DNA of 64,000 nucleotides, from assembly GCF_029946505.1 (NCBI RefSeq), contig NZ_JARZHG010000010.1, forward strand, positions 124,001-188,000, read 5' to 3'. The notes under the pieces are model-generated. The model was not told the origin of the DNA. It saw nothing but the letters and a program-made list of their open reading frames with translations, and did no database searches. The stretch's first letter is position 1; every line of letters starts with the position of its first letter. A program made the translations under genes and the position numbers. Positions 42,477 through 50,896 of this stretch are shown piece after piece. The DNA comes from Polyangium sp. y55x31. Its GTDB lineage: Bacteria; Myxococcota_A; Polyangia; Polyangiales; Polyangiaceae.

Positions 42477-45400
42477 ATGTTCCGGGGACAGGTTTCGGGG
42501 ATGGTTGGAGCTCATACTGAGCAACGGATGCGCGGGGGGTGGGCACGAGAGTTTTTTTGCAGAGGTCTCGTACTGCTCGTGCCGCCCCTGGTGGCCGCTT
42601 GCGGCGAGGGCACGGGAAAGGACACGAGCGGTGAAACGGCGCCTTCCCTCGCGCCCGCCGCGGTGATGGCAAACGAGGCGCCGCAGGACGGGGCGATCAT
42701 GCCGCCCGCGTTGCGCGATGCCTACATCGCCACCCGACAAACCGAAGCGGGCAGCGGCCCGCCGGGGCCCCCCGAGACGACCGACGCGCTCGGCTCGCTC
42801 CAGCAGCTCAAGCTCACCGCCGCCGCCGACGCCAAGGCCTCCGATTACTTCGGCATCAAGGTCGCCATCCACGGGGATACCGCCCTCGTCGGAGCCACGC
42901 GGGGCGACGCCAGCGCGAGCCTCGCGGACACCGGCGCCGCTTATGTCTTCGTGCGCAGCGGCGGAACCTGGACCCTCCAGGCCAAGCTCGTGGCGTCGGA
43001 CGCCGCCACCGGCGACAATTTTGGCGGCTCCGTCGCGCTCGAGGGCAATACGGCCGTCATCGGGGCCACCTCGGACGACACGGCGGCAGGCACGGATGCC
43101 GGCTCGGCCTATGTCTTCGTGCGCAGCGGCACGACCTGGACCCAGCAGCAAAAGCTCACGGCCGCCGACCCCGCCGCCGGGGACCTCTTTGGCCGCGCGG
43201 TCGCGCTGAGCGGTGACACGGCGCTCGTCACGGCGATCCAGGACGACGTGACCGGAGCCACGGATGCCGGCTCGGCGTACGTCTTCGTGCGCAGCGGCGC
43301 GACCTGGACCCAGCAGCAAAAGCTCACGGCCGCCGATCGCGGCGCCTTCGACAACTTCGGTCGCTCGGCCGCGCTCGACGGCAACACCGCCCTCGTCGGC
43401 GCCCTCTTCCACTCGACGCTCGCCGTCACCAGCGCGGGCGCGGCGTACGTCTTCACGCGCAGCGGCACGACCTGGACCCAAGAAGCCCAGCTCCTTGCCT
43501 CGGACGCCGCGGCCGATGATTGTCTCGGCACGTCGGTCGCCCTGGAGGGCGACACCGCCCTCGTCGGCGCCTACAACGGCGACCGCTCCCCCGCGCTCAC
43601 GGACACCGGCGCGGCGTACGTCTTCACGCGCAGCGGCGCGACGTGGACGCAGCAGCAAAAGCTCGCCGCGAGCGACGCTGCGAAGGGCGACAATTTCGGC
43701 TTGGATGTGGCGCTGAGCGGTGACAATGCCGTCGTCTCGGCGCCCCGAGCGGACACCGCGGGCGGCTTGAACGCCGGATCGACCTACGCCTTCGAGCGCA
43801 TCGGCGGCGTCTTCACGGAGCAAACCAAACTCGTCGCCTCGGATGGCAGCGCTGATTCCGAGTTCGGCCATTCGGTCGCGCTCGACGTGGACAGGGTCCT
43901 CGTCGGGGCATGGTATGCCGATTTCGGTTTGACCTCCGATGCCGGAGGCGCCTACGTCTTCAACCTGGTCCAGGACAACGGCAAGCCCTGCTCCGCGTCC
44001 GTGAACTGCGCGAGCGGCTTCTGCGTCGACGGCGTCTGCTGCGACAATGCTTGCGGCGGCGGGATCGCCGGCGATTGCATGGCCTGCAGCACGGCGGCCG
44101 GCGCGATGGCGAACGGCACGTGTGGCGTGGTGTCGGCCGGCATCACCTGCCGCGGGGCCATGGGCATCTGCGACGTGGCCGAGACCTGCGACGGAAGCGC
44201 GACGTCATGCCCGCCGGACGGCGTGGTCTCGGCGGGCACCGGATGCCGCGCGGTCGCAGGCGTGTGCGACGTGGCCGAAACGTGCGACGGCACGAGCAAG
44301 ACGTGCCCCGCCGACACGCGCGCCCCTGCAGGCACCCCGTGCCGGGACGCAACGGACGTCTGCGACGCGGCCGAAACGTGCAATGGCACCTCGGTCCAAT
44401 GCCCCGCCGACGTCCCGGCGCCCGTGAATACCCCCTGCCGGCCCGCGGCGGGGCTCTGCGACGCGGCCGAGGTGTGTAATGGCACGAGCAAGGCGTGCCC
44501 TGCCGACGCGCGCGTGGCCGCAGGCACGACGTGCCGCGCCGCGACCGACGCCTGCGACGCGCCCGAGACCTGCGACGGCAGCAACGCGGCCTGCCCGGCC
44601 GATGGCGTCATGACCGCAGGCACCCCCTGCCGGGTCGCCCTGGGCATCTGCGACGCGGCCGAGGTTTGCGACGGCACGAGCAAAACATGCCCCGCGGATC
44701 TGCGCGCTCCCCCAGGAACCCCTTGCCGCCCGGCAGCCGACGCCTGCGACGCGCCCGAGACCTGCGACGGCGTCGCGGTGACGTGTGCGAACGACGAGGT
44801 CCTCCCCGCGGGCACCACATGCCGCGTTGCCGCAGGCGCGTGTGATCAGGCCGAGGCGTGTAACGGCGCGAGCAAGAGTTGCCCGATCGATCTGCCCACT
44901 CCGGCAGGGACCACCTGCCGCGCCGCGGCCGGAGCCTGTGACGTCCCCGAGGCCTGCGACGGCATGGCCAAGGACTGCCCGTCGGACGTGCTGGTCGCCA
45001 TGGGGACCGAGTGCCGACCGAGCTCCGGTGATTGCGACGTGGCGGAGGCCTGCACCGGGAGCCATGCCGCCTGCCCTGCCGACGCCTTCGCCGTCCCGGG
45101 CACCCTGTGCCGGGCCGCCGTGGGCCCCTGCGACGTGGCCGAGCTCTGCACGGGCGGGAGCGCGGTTTGTCCTGGGAATGGCGTGGCCAACACGATGACC
45201 ATTTGCCGAATCGCGGCAGGTCCCTGCGATCTGGCGGAGTACTGCGACGGACTGAACACGTTCTGCGGCCCGAATACGCTCGCGCCCGTGGGAGCGCTGT
45301 GCCGTCCTGCGATGGAAGCGTGCGACGAAGAGGAGATCTGCACGGGCGCGTCAGCCGATTGCCCCCTGGACATGGTCGCTCCCGATGGAACGGCCTGTAA

Positions 45401-45863
45401 TGGCGGGACGTGTGTTGAAGGCGTCTGCGAGGGCGGCAGCGGCGGCGCAGGCGGGACCGGCGGCGCAGGCGGAGCCGGCGGCGCTGGCGGCAACGGTGGC
45501 GCTGGCGGAACCGGCGGCGGCGCTGGCGGCAGCGGTGGCGCTGGCGGAGCCGGCGGCGCTGGCGGCAGTGGCGGCGCAGGCGGAACCGGCGGCGCAGGTG
45601 GCAACGGTGGCGCTGGCGGCAGCGGTGGCGCTGGCGGTTCGGGCGGCGCCGGAGGCGCGGGCGCAACCGGCGGAAATGGCGGCAGTGGCCCTGCAAGCGG
45701 CAGCGGCGGGATGAACGCCGGCGGCGCCAGCGCGACCGTAAACGTGAATTGCAGTCTCCGCACGGTCGGCGCGACGGGCGACGAGCGCACGTCGACGGCC
45801 TTCGTCCTGCTGAGCCTCGGGCTCATCATGGCCGCGCGGCGCAGGGCTGCCCAAGGTCGGTGA
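42477..45863 (+). CDS. FG-GAP / disintegrin-like-repeat surface lipoprotein
   Basis: About 1128 residues from the ATG at 42477, chosen for its ribosome site AGGAGG. Lipobox VAAC (C42). Residues about 108-500 hold seven FG-GAP-like repeats of about 57 residues (DNFGGSVALEGNTAVIGA type), forming an integrin-like propeller. Residues about 500-980 start with CASGFCVDGVCCDNACGG and then carry 13 repeats of about 36 residues with the pattern CR-x(5)-CD-x-AE-x-C-x-G-x(4)-CP, like the Cys-rich part of disintegrins. About 100 Gly-rich residues follow, then Cys and a hydrophobic end with RRR (LLSLGLIMAARRRAA), similar to MYXO-CTERM anchors. Probably an adhesion or surface protein. A stem with GAGA loop follows the stop. 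Confidence 0.88.
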   Translation: MFRGQVSGMVGAHTEQRMRGGWAREFFCRGLVLLVPPLVAACGEGTGKDTSGETAPSLAPAAVMANEAPQDGAIMPPALRDAYIATRQTEAGSGPPGPPETTDALGSLQQLKLTAAADAKASDYFGIKVAIHGDTALVGATRGDASASLADTGAAYVFVRSGGTWTLQAKLVASDAATGDNFGGSVALEGNTAVIGATSDDTAAGTDAGSAYVFVRSGTTWTQQQKLTAADPAAGDLFGRAVALSGDTALVTAIQDDVTGATDAGSAYVFVRSGATWTQQQKLTAADRGAFDNFGRSAALDGNTALVGALFHSTLAVTSAGAAYVFTRSGTTWTQEAQLLASDAAADDCLGTSVALEGDTALVGAYNGDRSPALTDTGAAYVFTRSGATWTQQQKLAASDAAKGDNFGLDVALSGDNAVVSAPRADTAGGLNAGSTYAFERIGGVFTEQTKLVASDGSADSEFGHSVALDVDRVLVGAWYADFGLTSDAGGAYVFNLVQDNGKPCSASVNCASGFCVDGVCCDNACGGGIAGDCMACSTAAGAMANGTCGVVSAGITCRGAMGICDVAETCDGSATSCPPDGVVSAGTGCRAVAGVCDVAETCDGTSKTCPADTRAPAGTPCRDATDVCDAAETCNGTSVQCPADVPAPVNTPCRPAAGLCDAAEVCNGTSKACPADARVAAGTTCRAATDACDAPETCDGSNAACPADGVMTAGTPCRVALGICDAAEVCDGTSKTCPADLRAPPGTPCRPAADACDAPETCDGVAVTCANDEVLPAGTTCRVAAGACDQAEACNGASKSCPIDLPTPAGTTCRAAAGACDVPEACDGMAKDCPSDVLVAMGTECRPSSGDCDVAEACTGSHAACPADAFAVPGTLCRAAVGPCDVAELCTGGSAVCPGNGVANTMTICRIAAGPCDLAEYCDGLNTFCGPNTLAPVGALCRPAMEACDEEEICTGASADCPLDMVAPDGTACNGGTCVEGVCEGGSGGAGGTGGAGGAGGAGGNGGAGGTGGGAGGSGGAGGAGGAGGSGGAGGTGGAGGNGGAGGSGGAGGSGGAGGAGATGGNGGSGPASGSGGMNAGGASATVNVNCSLRTVGATGDERTSTAFVLLSLGLIMAARRRAAQGR

Positions 45864-45867
45864 CGCA

Positions 45868-45887
45868 CTCGCCTCGAGAGAGGCGAG
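45868..45887 (+). terminator. Candidate transcription terminator hairpin
   Basis: CTCGCCTC, loop GAGA, GAGGCGAG: a perfect 8-bp stem with a GNRA-type tetraloop, five bases after the stop of the FG-GAP protein gene. No T-run follows, as is usual in this GC-rich DNA, so it may instead stabilise the mRNA end. Confidence 0.5.
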
Positions 45888-45996
45888 CTGCCCCGTCATT
45901 CTCGCGCTCCCGCTCCCGCGCCCGCTTCCGCCTCCGCTCCCCGCTTCACCTCGGGCCACGTTCGGCGCTAAGGTCCGCCCGAAGGAACGACCCCGC

Positions 45997-47421
45997 ATGA
46001 CCACCAAGCTCGACAAATCGCACGCCGAAGCCTTCTCCGAGCGCATCTGGGAGCAGGAGATCCTCCCCGCCCTCACCGAGTACATCCGCATCCCCAACAA
46101 GTCCCCCTCGTTCGATCGCAACTGGCGCGAGAACGGCCACATGGAGCGCGCCGTCACGCTCATCGAGCAGTGGTGCCGGGCCCAGCCCGTCCCCGGCCTC
46201 AAGGTCGAGGTCGTGCGCCTCGAAGGCCGGACGCCTGTCATCCTCATGGAAGTCCCCGGCAAGGGTGACGACACCGTCCTGCTCTACGGTCACCTCGACA
46301 AGCAGCCCGAGATGACCGGCTGGGCCGAGGGCAAAGGCCCCTGGGAGCCCGTGCGCGAAGGCGACAAGCTCTACGGGCGCGGCGGCGCCGACGACGGGTA
46401 CTCGGCCTTCGCCTCCGTCGCGGCCCTCCGCCTGCTCGCCGAGCAGGGCCTCCCGCACGCGCGTTGTGTCGTGTTGATCGAAGCCGCCGAGGAGAGCGGC
46501 AGCTTCGACCTGCCCGCATACATCGACGCGCTCGCCCCCCGCATCGGGAAGCCGAGCCTCGTCGTTTGCCTCGATTCCGGCTGCGGCAACTACGATCAGC
46601 TCTGGACCACGACCTCGCTCCGCGGCCTCGTGCAAGGCACGCTCGAGGTACGCATCCTGCGCGAGGGCGTGCACTCCGGCTCGGCGAGCGGCGTCGCGGC
46701 GTCGAGCTTCCGCATCCTCCGCCAGCTCCTCTCGCGCATCGAGGACGAGCGCACCGGGCGTATCCTCGTGGACGAGCTCTTCGCGGTCATCCCCGAGCAA
46801 CGGATCGGCCAGGCCGAGGCCGCCGCTGCGGTTCTCGGGGACGCGGTGTACACGGAGATGCCCTGGGCCGCGGGCGCGAAGCCGATGGCGCAGGACAACA
46901 AGGAGCTCCTGCTCAACCGCACCTGGCGACCCGCGCTCAGCGTGACAGGCGCCGACGGCCTGCCGCCGATCGCGAACGCAGGCAACGTCCTCCGCCCCTT
47001 CACCAAGGTCAAACTCTCGATGCGGATCCCGCCCCGCGTGAACCCGCGGCGCGCGGCCGATGCGCTCAAGCGCGCCCTCGAAGCAGATCCGCCGTACGGA
47101 GCCGACGTCACGTTCACGCTCTCGGAGCCCTCCGAGGGCTGGGACGCACCGCCGCTCGCGCCTTGGCTCGACGCGGCGATGCACCGCGCGAGCCAGGCGT
47201 TCTTCGGCAAGCCCGCGATGGCGTTCGGCGAAGGCGGGACCATCCCGTTCATGGCCATGCTCGGCGAGAAGTTCCCCGAGGCCCAGTACCTCATCACGGG
47301 CGTCCTCGGCCCGCAGTCGAACGCGCACGGCCCGAACGAGTTCTTGCACATCCGTTGCGGCAAGAAGCTGACGGCGTGTGTCGCCAGCGTCATCGCGGAT
47401 CATTTCACCCGGAACGCGTAA
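45997..47421 (+). CDS. M20-family dinuclear zinc dipeptidase
   Basis: 474 residues, length typical of the M20 carnosinase/CNDP-like group. Metal and catalytic motifs: LLYGHLDKQP, GRGGADDGYSAF (bridging Asp), EAAEESGS (general base Glu and ligand), LVVCLDSGCG, and GPQSNAHGPNEF near the C-terminus. The lid domain carries the usual EGVHSGSASGV. No signal peptide, so cytoplasmic. It likely hydrolyses dipeptides, for instance after import of digested protein. The next gene begins 43 bases downstream. Confidence 0.92.
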   Translation: MTTKLDKSHAEAFSERIWEQEILPALTEYIRIPNKSPSFDRNWRENGHMERAVTLIEQWCRAQPVPGLKVEVVRLEGRTPVILMEVPGKGDDTVLLYGHLDKQPEMTGWAEGKGPWEPVREGDKLYGRGGADDGYSAFASVAALRLLAEQGLPHARCVVLIEAAEESGSFDLPAYIDALAPRIGKPSLVVCLDSGCGNYDQLWTTTSLRGLVQGTLEVRILREGVHSGSASGVAASSFRILRQLLSRIEDERTGRILVDELFAVIPEQRIGQAEAAAAVLGDAVYTEMPWAAGAKPMAQDNKELLLNRTWRPALSVTGADGLPPIANAGNVLRPFTKVKLSMRIPPRVNPRRAADALKRALEADPPYGADVTFTLSEPSEGWDAPPLAPWLDAAMHRASQAFFGKPAMAFGEGGTIPFMAMLGEKFPEAQYLITGVLGPQSNAHGPNEFLHIRCGKKLTACVASVIADHFTRNA

Positions 47422-47464
47422 GAGATCGGGGCACGGCGCGCGCGGGTCGTAGTATCCTCGTGTC

Positions 47465-48166
47465 ATGCCCCCGTCCTCCGGCTCGAACCAGTTCGCCCCC
47501 GGCATCCACCACGTCGACTGGCCCGTCGTCGCGGACGAGGAGCGGCTCCCGCGTGATCCGATGGAGGCGCTCGACAAGCTGACGCAGCTCAACGGTTCGA
47601 GCCCCTCGGCAAGCGCACACGCATGCGGCGCGGTCTCGCTCGTGGGCGCGATGCTCGCGACCTCGGGCTACGCAGGGCTCGTCGAGCTCGCCGCACGCAT
47701 CGCAGACGAACTCGACGACGAGAAGCGCACCGAGCTGACGCGGCTCGCGCAGGCCATCACGAGCGACGGCCCCGAGGCGACGTACGGCGCGCTCGCCGAT
47801 TACGCGATCCTGCTCTACCGGCGCTACCGCGGGATGGACGGCGGAATGGAGTACCGCAAGCTGCTCCACCTGATGCAACGCGCAGGTTTTTCCCCGCCGC
47901 GCCGGCCAAACGACGACGACCTCGCGCGGACGCTCGACCACAAAGGCGAATGCTGGCCCGCCAAGATCTCGATATTCGGCGACGAAGGCGATCACTGGAT
48001 CCTCGTCGGCCGCGACGCGCGTGGCCTCTTCGTGTTCGATCCGTACCCGCGGGAAGACGGCAGCCAGATCATCCGCCCCGGGGAAGCCGACTGGAAGCGG
48101 TACGTGGAAGCCATCGGAGAGGACGAAGCAGGCCGGAACACGATTGGCTTTCTGCCAGCCGAGTGA
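47465..48166 (+). CDS. Uncharacterised protein with C39/papain-like Cys-His motif
   Basis: 233 residues. No signal peptide. SAHACGAVSLVGAML places a Cys at a helix start, and later GDHWILVGRD and LFVFDPYPRED supply a His and an Asp. This order and spacing is typical of C39-like and other papain-fold enzymes, so a peptidase or transglutaminase-like activity is possible. Beyond that I do not recognise it. The second copy of the inverted hairpin element starts 15 bases after its stop. Confidence 0.65.
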   Translation: MPPSSGSNQFAPGIHHVDWPVVADEERLPRDPMEALDKLTQLNGSSPSASAHACGAVSLVGAMLATSGYAGLVELAARIADELDDEKRTELTRLAQAITSDGPEATYGALADYAILLYRRYRGMDGGMEYRKLLHLMQRAGFSPPRRPNDDDLARTLDHKGECWPAKISIFGDEGDHWILVGRDARGLFVFDPYPREDGSQIIRPGEADWKRYVEAIGEDEAGRNTIGFLPAE

Positions 48167-48180
48167 CGCCCGCACAGGCG

Positions 48181-48516
48181 TCGCGCCGGGGCGCTGCCCC
48201 GGACCCCGCGGGGGCTGTTCGCCCCTCGACCCGAACCAGCGCCAGCGCTGGACCTTTTGGGGAAGAACTGCGCGATGCGCAGTTCTTCCCACAGGCCGGT
48301 GGCAAGACCATGAAGGTCGTCGCACGCAGCGGCACGTTGCCCGCTGAAACGTCAACGCTGCCGCCTTGGCTGGCAGGGTCGTCGTGGGTCTTGACCTGGC
48401 CCGTTCGATGAACTGCGCATCGCGCAGTTCATCGACCCCGAGTCCAGCGCTTGCGCTGGTCCGGGTCCAGGGGTGGACAACCCCTGGTCGGGTCCGGGGT
48501 GAAACCCCGGCGCTAC
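48181..48516. repeat. Modular inverted hairpin element, copy B
   Basis: Same ordered hairpins as 12295-12648. Perfect GAACTGCGC-type stems lie at 48260-48290 (loop GAT) and 48406-48434 (loop ATC), with CCAGCGC-AGCGCTGG stems outside each. The spacer (48291-48405) shares ACAGGCCGGTGGCAAGACCA, GTTGCCCG and GAAACGTCA with copy A but is about 31 bases longer. The outer repeat here is GCGTCGCGCCGGGG/CCCCGGCGCTACGC. It again lies between convergent genes, and its right end overlaps the stop codon of the MauE-like gene. Confidence 0.88.
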
Positions 48517-48956
48517 GCTCCCGCCTTCGCACGCGCGGGGCGCGCCGGCGGCTCTTTCGACAGCCAAAACAGCAGCACCCCCGCCGCCACCAGCGCCACG
48601 TCGCGCAGCACCGTCAACATCGTCACGGGCCCCGAGCCCTCGCCGAAGCAGCCGCACGTGATGTTCACGCCGCGCGCGACCACGGAGGCCACGGCCACCG
48701 TGAACACGCCGAGCACCAGCGTCGAGCCGAGCGCGCCCGCGCGCATCCATGGACGCGGCGCTGCGAGTAGCGCGAGGCCGAGGACGATCTCCACGGTTGG
48801 CAGCGTCGCTGCGAGCAGCGGGGCGAGATCCGGCAAGAGCTGGTAGTTGTGGATCTCCAGCGCGAACGAGGTTGGATCGTTGAATTTGAGCGCGCCGGCC
48901 GCGACGAACATGCCGCCGAGGCCGAGACGCAAGAGCCAAAGTAGCGCGGTCTTCAC
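48513..48956 (-). CDS. MauE/DoxX-type membrane protein
   Basis: 147 residues from the GTG at 48956, which overlaps the rhodanese stop as GTGA. Four hydrophobic helices are visible (LLWLLRLGLGGMFVAAGALK, LAPLLAATLPTVEIVLGLAL, LGSTLVLGVFTVAVASVVA, LTVLRDVALVAAGVLLFWL). A CGCFGEG motif between helices 3 and 4 is the hallmark of MauE-like proteins, where the Cys pair is thought to relay electrons across the membrane. Coupled to the rhodanese-like gene, it probably serves periplasmic thiol redox. Confidence 0.88.
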   Translation of the reverse strand: MKTALLWLLRLGLGGMFVAAGALKFNDPTSFALEIHNYQLLPDLAPLLAATLPTVEIVLGLALLAAPRPWMRAGALGSTLVLGVFTVAVASVVARGVNITCGCFGEGSGPVTMLTVLRDVALVAAGVLLFWLSKEPPARPARAKAGA

Positions 48957-49489
48957 GGGCTCGGCTCCTGTTTGTGGGTGATGGCGCAGCCCGGACACGG
49001 GCCCGAGGCGCACGCGAGCCCCTCCTGCTCCCAGGCCGAAAAGCCGCCGCGTAGCACGCGCACGTCCATCTTGAGCCCGCGACGACGCAGCGTCTCGGCC
49101 ACCTCGTAGGCCGCTTCGGTCGACTCGCCGTAGACCACGATCGTCTGGGCGTGCCCGAGCTCCTTCATCGCCACCTCGGCGCCGCTCGCGGTCGCGTCGC
49201 ATGGCAGGTGGATCGCGTCGGCCACGTGCCCGGCTGCGAAGCGCTCGGCCGTGCGTGTGTCGGCGAAGAGCGTGCCTGGCTGACCGCACAGGACCGAGGC
49301 CTCGCGTGGCGTCATCTCGATCACGGGTGTCTCGTCTGCGGCGGCTGCGGTGCACGCCGTGGGTGGCTCGAAGCCGACGAGCGCGACGCCTGCGGGCCGT
49401 GCTGCGTTGATGCCGAGGCCGAGCGCCGCGCTTCCGAGGAGCAGCGCTGCCGACCGCAGGACGAGGGGTCGATCGAGCCCGGACGACAT
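48953..49489 (-). CDS. Membrane-anchored rhodanese-like protein without catalytic Cys
   Basis: 178 residues. An N-terminal hydrophobic segment (SAALLLGSAALGLGINAA) anchors or exports the protein. The rhodanese fold is clear (LFADTRTAERFAAGHVADAI and VLRGGFSAWEQEGLA). In the active-site loop, however, YGESTEAAYEVA replaces the usual YCxxGxR, so the sulphur-carrying Cys is lost. The C-terminal tail has CASGPCPGCAI, three Cys that could bind metal or take part in redox. It is translationally coupled to the MauE-like gene. Confidence 0.85.
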   Translation of the reverse strand: MSSGLDRPLVLRSAALLLGSAALGLGINAARPAGVALVGFEPPTACTAAAADETPVIEMTPREASVLCGQPGTLFADTRTAERFAAGHVADAIHLPCDATASGAEVAMKELGHAQTIVVYGESTEAAYEVAETLRRRGLKMDVRVLRGGFSAWEQEGLACASGPCPGCAITHKQEPSP

Positions 49490-49630
49490 CCTCCCGCGAA
49501 GCTAGCGCGGAAGCGGCGGGGAGGCGAGGTATGCCGCGGCGCGTGGGTGCGGGTTGCGTTCATTTCGCGCTTCCCATCCCCTCGCCTCCCGGGTGATCAT
49601 GGCCGCGCTCGATCGACCCCGAGGACCCGG

Positions 49631-50896
49631 ATGAGCGACCCCATCGCAGCACGCAAAGGCGATCATCACCTCTGTATGCAGCATGTCGGCAAGGACATCT
49701 TGCCTGCGTGCGCGACGACCATCCTCGTCGGCGGCGAGCCTGCGGCCCGCGTGACCGACCAGCTCGAGTGCCAGGGCTCGCCGCCCGACGTCATCGGCAT
49801 CGGCGAGCCCACGGTCTTGCTCGAAGGCAAGATGGCGGCGCGCTTCGGCGACGGCACGCTGCACGGCGGGCTCATCGACGAGGGTTGCCCCACCGTGATC
49901 ATCGGCAAGATGACCGCGGCGGACAAACGCATGCGCCTCATGGAGCGCCTGCGCCTCATCGACGCGGCCCGGCAGCGCGCGGCCTCGATGCCGAACGGGC
50001 CCGAGAAGGATCGCCTCTCGAACGCGGCCGAGCGTCTCGCTCGGAACAACCGCTCGGTCGAGGACGCGCGCCTCGTGAACGACGTCTACAGGACGAGCGG
50101 CTCGCCCGAGGGCTGGACGCGCCTCGGCCCGAACGATCTCCCGCCGGAGCTGCGCAACGCCGTCTTCCACGACGACAGCACCGGGTTTTACTCCGACCTC
50201 TACCGCTCCGACATCGACGGCAGTTACCGGCTGGTCATGCGCGGCACGGAGTTCGAGACCTGGAAGCAGTGGAACGGCAACGACTGGCTCTGGGGCAACC
50301 TCTCGCAGGGCGCGGGCCTCGAAGGGGCGCAGTACACGCAGGCCGTCGAGCTCTCGCGGCAGGTCGCCGCGGTCTACGGCAACAACGCGAGCATCGCCGG
50401 GCACTCCCTCGGCGGCGGCCTCGCCTCGGCCGGCTCCCTCGCCTCGGGCCTGCCGGCGAACACGTTCAACGCCTCGGGCATCCACGAGAACACGTACGAG
50501 CGGTACGGGCTCGATCCTTCACAGGCGAACGATCTCATCGATGCGTATCGCGTCGACGGCGAGATCCTGACCTGGGCGCAGGAGCAGTCGCCCATCGCCG
50601 GGCTGATGCCGGACGCGATCGGCCAGAAGTACGATCTGAACGCGGTGAACCAGAATCCGGATGGGAGCTTCACGGCGCGGACGTGGCCGCCGGAGCCGAC
50701 GTTCCAGAAGCCGGATCACTGGACGGGGTGGCTCAATCCGTTCGGCATGGGCAAGCGCACCGGCGAGTGGGCGCGGGCGGAGGCGGAGCAGGAGCTCGCC
50801 ATCTTCGGCGAGAGGACCGAGCGGCACAGCACGCACGAGGCGGGCATCGAGCAGCAAAAGAGCCAGGACATCGCGACCATTCAGGGGATGATGTGA
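49631..50896 (+). CDS. PAAR-domain class 3 lipase (T6SS effector-like)
   Basis: 421 residues from the ATG at 49631 (frames upstream are not protein-like). The first 95 residues are a PAAR domain (MSDPIAARKGDHHLC, TILVGGEPAARVTDQ, IGEPTVLLEGKMAARFGDG), which would sit on the T6SS spike tip. The rest is a class 3 lipase: nucleophile S259 in IAGHSLGGGLAS, preceded by VMRGTEFETW. A candidate Asp/His pair follows. It fits the phospholipase (Tle-type) effector concept. The downstream ankyrin gene overlaps it (GTGA) and is the obvious immunity candidate. No T6SS structural genes are in the window. Confidence 0.9.
   Translation: MSDPIAARKGDHHLCMQHVGKDILPACATTILVGGEPAARVTDQLECQGSPPDVIGIGEPTVLLEGKMAARFGDGTLHGGLIDEGCPTVIIGKMTAADKRMRLMERLRLIDAARQRAASMPNGPEKDRLSNAAERLARNNRSVEDARLVNDVYRTSGSPEGWTRLGPNDLPPELRNAVFHDDSTGFYSDLYRSDIDGSYRLVMRGTEFETWKQWNGNDWLWGNLSQGAGLEGAQYTQAVELSRQVAAVYGNNASIAGHSLGGGLASAGSLASGLPANTFNASGIHENTYERYGLDPSQANDLIDAYRVDGEILTWAQEQSPIAGLMPDAIGQKYDLNAVNQNPDGSFTARTWPPEPTFQKPDHWTGWLNPFGMGKRTGEWARAEAEQELAIFGERTERHSTHEAGIEQQKSQDIATIQGMM

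Noticed and set aside
45420..45720. Dense GGCGG/GGTGG repeats resembling a satellite or CRISPR-like array
   Set aside because: They are in frame in the FG-GAP protein gene and encode a Gly-rich linker, which explains the periodicity.
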